Part shown: piece by piece, positions 13,001 to 18,400 of the stretch | Layout: the number at the start of each line of letters is the position of its first letter | Position numbering within the stretch: the first letter of the stretch is position 1 | DNA from: Glandiceps talaboti | Taxonomy: Eukaryota; Hemichordata; Enteropneusta; Spengelidae | Reading direction: 5' to 3' | DNA: 23,500 nt | NCBI RefSeq assembly: GCF_964340395.1 | Contig: NC_135565.1 | Span: 10,700,742-10,724,241, forward strand | Notes under the pieces: generated by a model | What the model saw: only the letters and a program-made list of their open reading frames with translations | Told to the model about the DNA's origin: nothing | Databases searched by the model: none | Program-made: the position numbers and the translations under genes

Positions 13001-15234
13001 ATCACAATATCTTGCTACATTTTAGTCTGAATGTCATTAACAATTTAAACACACTGCAATTAGATGCAGGCATTTTGGTGCCAAGGTTTTGACAAATATA
13101 GACACTGTAGAAATAATATCTTATACAAAACAGGTCTTGACATGTAAATATTATTAAATGTATGAATGATTACTTTGCACTGATGTGCATATATCTTATA
13201 GAGATATTTGTACTACAGAGCAATATGAAAAAACTTCATAGTGCAATACCTACATGGAAATGGTATACAAATGAGTGCATGACTATTCATTGTACATGAA
13301 ACTGCATGGTAGCAGTGTATGATTTTTATGTAATTTGCTGTTTTGGTTAAGCAGAAGTTATATAACACTACAGAACCCTATGTTCAAGCTTTGCACACTC
13401 AAGAATGTGTGCACTCATGCATGCTGTGTCTTCTGCTACACTTTTGACAAGTACGCTGGTGAAAGTGTGACTGCAGACAACACTACAAGCACTCCTGCAA
13501 GTATACTCTATGTATGCCATGCTTACATTTATCTGCATCATTGGATTTCGTCATATCGTGACAAAGAAACTAATACAAAAGAAAATAGATGCCACTAAAT
13601 CCACATCATGAATCAACTCTTTCCGGCTTTGTATCTGTCATGGTTTATATACATGTATTTACAGATGTCTGGTCGTGCCGGTCGTCGTGGTTTCGATCCA
13701 GTTGGTAATGTTATTTTCTTTGGACTACCAAAGCCCAAGATTGAAAGACTGATAATGGCAAATGTACCACATTTGAAAGGCAACTTTCCAATCTCTGTAA
13801 CACTTGTGTTAAGACTGATGTTGTTGGCAGGCAATGCTGATCTCCCAAAGGATGCCCTCGGAAAGGTAATAATTATGCCAACGTCCATACAAAACTCATG
13901 AAATAACACCAGTGCAATTACAGCAATTAGACAAGCACATATGATATAGACATAATTAGTGTCGGTAACTTTTATCAGGTTCGAGTTCAGTCAATTGCAA
14001 GTTGTGCAAGTGTGCTTCAGTAAGCACCACAAGTACATTTTAAATATCTAGCAAAATCTATACCCAAATATGTATAAACTCGGCATGTGCCCCTTTCACA
14101 AATGTGAAAAATTCTCATTGCAAAAAAATAATGTTAACATGTCATCTTTGTTTAATTTCTAGGCTCTGTCACTTCTTAAACACCCTTTCCTGTGTCATGA
14201 TCGTCCAGAAATGACAACCCAAATCAAGCACTACTTTTTGTTCAGCATTGAATACCTGATCAGGAAGGTAAGAATTATAATTAATAAAGATTTTTTCAAA
14301 AAATTTAAACAGGTGAAAATGAAAGGAACATATGTTTTCGATTAACCAAGAATTTTGTCAAAATTTACATTAAGGTGGGAGTTTCAACTTGAACCACACT
14401 TCAGGCCAAAATCTGAATAGCACCCTCTAGAGGCGTTGTTGTGAAAAATCTCCTTACAGTAATGACCAGACTATGGCGTATTTTGTCTTTAGTAAATGCA
14501 GTGTACTAGCAAGTAAACATATGCAAGGCGAGCTATCCACCTATACATAGTTTTGACTACTAATAATTGCAATTGTAATGTAGGTGAAATAGTTCTAACT
14601 ACTGTACAACTCTGTTCTCAGGGCTTATTGGACATAAATGGCATTCCACAAGGTTTAGCTGGACTAGCAACTCATCTGCATTATCATGAACCATCCAACT
14701 TCGTTCTTGTCACATTCTTAAGAAGAGGAGCATTTCATAAACTTTGCAAGCGTGAGCCTGGTAAGTTTTTCGCATTCAGCTAAAAAAATATCCATGACAC
14801 CTAACTTTAATAAACTTATACATGAATAATATTACCGCTACCACTGCATTGAATAAACATGTACCACCTGGAAGCAAGAACATGGTGAAAATTTGACCTG
14901 AGGTCACGTGAGAGCGCCCTCTCTTTTGCTAGACTACGAATGTCATATTCTATTTGCCAACACATAATTTTCTCATTTGTATAAAATTTGGTCACATGTC
15001 TCATTATTCTAACCTATCATAGGTGAGTCCAAGTTTTCCGAACACATTATGCGCAAGTTGGTTGCAGTTCTGGCAAACTTGTTTGGTCGACATCGGATAC
15101 AAGCTGGAAATGCTGTCGGACGGTCTTCCTCAATGGTAACAAAACTTTATTACAAAAGTTGTAGCAACAATCTTGAAAAAGAATTGAAAGGGTTCGATAT
15201 AATTTTGATTTTATTTGTTGTGAAAACAAACAAA

Positions 15235-15267
<33 letters not shown>

Positions 15268-15317
15268 GTCCAAGTTTTCCGAACACATTATGCGCAAGTT
15301 GGTTGCAGTTCGGCAAA

Positions 15318-15407
<90 letters not shown>

Positions 15408-18400
15408 TAATATATATATATTCCAGTTTGGTTTGTTGAAAGATAAACAAATATGGTATCATAATTTTTCATTTACAATCAATTGCATATTATTGTTAAA
15501 ATAAGTATGTGATAATTTTGTGTTAATTAATTTATTAGTCTAGATGTTATCACAGGCTTCAAATCTCAACATCTCTCTTCACCTCCTCTACCTAAATGAG
15601 AAATCATGAACCAAAAGACGTTCATGAAAATGATCGAGTAAAACCCCCAACTGTTAGAAAAATGTTAACCATTTAAGCATCCTGAGCTGATAATAATGCG
15701 GAGCTGATAAATATACCATATTTTGAAATTACATTGTATGTACCTTCCCCAACACACAGTGTACACTAACGTATTGTTGGGTAGAATTCTGTGACTGATT
15801 AACAAAGACATGATGGTAATGACTGTGTGTGTACTTCCTTTGAATTTGAAATGTCATCTCAAGATCTCCTTTAGTCTGTGAGACATTTGTGTCACACTAT
15901 CAGAGCACACTCATCATCATAGTTTTAAGAAGCCTGATAGGGCTGAACAACACAATGTAGTTTACAGACTAGATCTCATTGAGAAGAGATTTGAAGCCGC
16001 AGGTAGCCTCTAGACAATGAATTCATAAGGCAACATAAATTGTGTTACTGACTTAGTGGAATATATACAGTGACAGTTCTTTTATTTGGATAGTATGCTT
16101 TATATATCTCTAGGCGAGGTGTTTGTTTGGAAGGAGCTGGAAAGGGTGGAGGTTAATGGAAAAAGTAGAAATATTAGAACAATTCTGATTTTCAAAACTG
16201 TCATTATATTCATTTTCAGGTCATATTGGAACCCTTACCTGATCTCTTCCACCAGCTCTTGGAAAAACACTAGAGAAGTGCAAAGAGTTTTTGACTTGTA
16301 CATCAAAAGTATGGCAGAAGAACTTACTGATGAGAGTGAATTAACTAGGCTTCCTATATCTGGCATAGGTAAGGAAGCTCTGAAAGTTTTACAGCAATCC
16401 AAAACTTATTTGGGTCCTAGTAGACATCATATTACAGTCCATTTCCCTAGACCGAGTCAAAGCTATTAAATGAACTATCAAGATCAGTGAGCCTGATCAC
16501 AAGGTTTCATGTTTAGATAAACACCAAAAAGATAATACACAAACACCATGTATACTGTGTTGGTTTTGTATTTAGTTAATGATATAAACATGACCATGGA
16601 TTTTGTTATACTTCAATTATCCCTTGTGCTGTTATCTAGGTATATTCTTGAATTAAGTGTTTATATTTTTTATGCATGTTAAAATTGAATGTAATTCACT
16701 GCTCTTTACTGTTCTATTGTATTAAAATTGCAGAGTTTACATCCATCCATACCAAGAAAACATCTTCAACTGCTGCAGAAGAGATAAATTCTGATAGGGT
16801 GGTGACTAACACTCCTACCAATGACAAACCAGGAGCTGTGACTGCTGCCACTCAACATGCTGTTGATATGGTAGTATCTGATGAGGTGGTATCAGACACC
16901 CAGACCAAAGAAACCCCTGGTGCTGCAACCTGTACCAATATAACAGTATCTGATGAGGTGATCCAGACCAAAGAAATAACTGATGCTGCAACCGCTACCA
17001 GTATACCAGTATCTGATCAGGTGATATCAGACACACAGAACAAAGAAACACCTGGCGCTGAAACTACTGGATTGGTTGCCAAATTAGAAAAGACATGCAA
17101 TAGCTTCAAAGCAGTGTCAGTGTTCACAGCACTATCCGGTCTCACTGATAAAGATCTGAATGCATCTACCGGTGATATGTTGCAGGTAGGTTTCATTTCA
17201 ATCTGGGTACTGTATAGAGTAATTTTAACACCATTTACCGACTCTTGTTCTAGGAATGATTCAAGATAGTTATCTTGTAAGGCTGAATCTAAGTCCACCA
17301 TTTCAAATGTCTTTGTATACAGACAAGTACAATATGTTCTCCTTTTTTTCATTTTATTGCAAAAGTATAAAATAGAACATTCATATCGAGAAAATGTCCT
17401 GAATATAGGTTTGTACATACAGTATTATAGGACTATTACTGTAATTTACACCAAGTCAGGAGGCCACTTAAGACCCTGAGCTAAAGGTGCGTGTATTTGC
17501 TTTATACATTGTTTCTATTTGCAAATAACAGTTGTCACTCGGGTGCATTTCAAAACGTTGACAACGTATTTTGCAAAATCACAGTTTTTCACAGGGTACA
17601 TGTACTCTCATACTGCACATCATAATATTTGCTTCACTTGCCCAGCAAGTATATCTTCATATCTGAAATAATTACAAATTTGGCATATAAAGCATGTAAG
17701 ACAGATATGTTTGATATGAATGTACAGACATCCATGAATGACCAATGTTAATTGTGATGGGACCACATTTTGTCATATATAAATTAGAAAACCACTCCAC
17801 TAAAAGAATGGTATTCAAACCCCATCTGTGTTATCTTAGAATTAAACCAACTCCTATATACCCAGGCAATATAACAATCTTATGATGCATGCATGCATAT
17901 CAGGTAATTTCACCATTTATGGTCAAACAAATCACTTCTTATGTCAACAATATGCTGAAACTGAAGTTAGAGCCAGGAGTTGATTGAGGTTGTTTAAAAC
18001 TATATGTCAACACAATAATCTGTAAGCTGTGATTACATCGTGTACATCAGGAACATTAATTAGCCTCACCAATCCTAGTCTTGCTGCTTAGACGTTCAGG
18101 CTTTCTTTCGATGCTATAACTATAAGCGAACGAAGTTCGCATGTCAGGGCTTGCCCGAACAGTCTAGAGAATGTCATTTTCAGACCGGACATTCCATTGA
18201 GATTACAATAAGCGGTGGGTTAAGGGTTGGGCCATATATGCATATATATACTTTAATATATTCAATAACCTATGACCTCAGGGAATCTCTGCATGCAAGT
18301 GTTGACAAACACATTTACATCATTACTATGGCTAATTGGTTTGGTAATTGTGAGTTTGATGAGTGTAGACGTTGTCATTCACACATTTCAGTTAACGCAT

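Larger units (their letters stand above)
15136..16219 (+). other. intron 15 with AT microsatellites and an exon copy
   Basis: 1.08-kb intron. Two TG/TA tracts (15235-15266 and 15318-15420) bracket a 51-bp copy of exon 15. From 15421 on, AT-rich unique sequence with nothing recognised. Confidence 0.75.

Noticed and set aside
13335-13598. 87-codon intronic open frame
   Set aside because: No similarity, lies inside intron 11 and lacks splice signals linking it to the helicase frame.
15047-15504. Open frames of 141 and 151 codons through the TA repeat on both strands
   Set aside because: Tyr-Ile repeats are a trivial translation of (TA)n; the + frame begins inside exon 15 and reads past its donor.
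16220-16265. Reading exon 16 wholly in the +1 frame ([13 protein letters not shown])
   Set aside because: It would need a 2-base remainder from exon 15 and loses [10 protein letters not shown], which matches the family.
17017-17418. 133-codon open frame on the minus strand
   Set aside because: Antisense shadow of exon 17 and its intron; the + frame matches DDX60.
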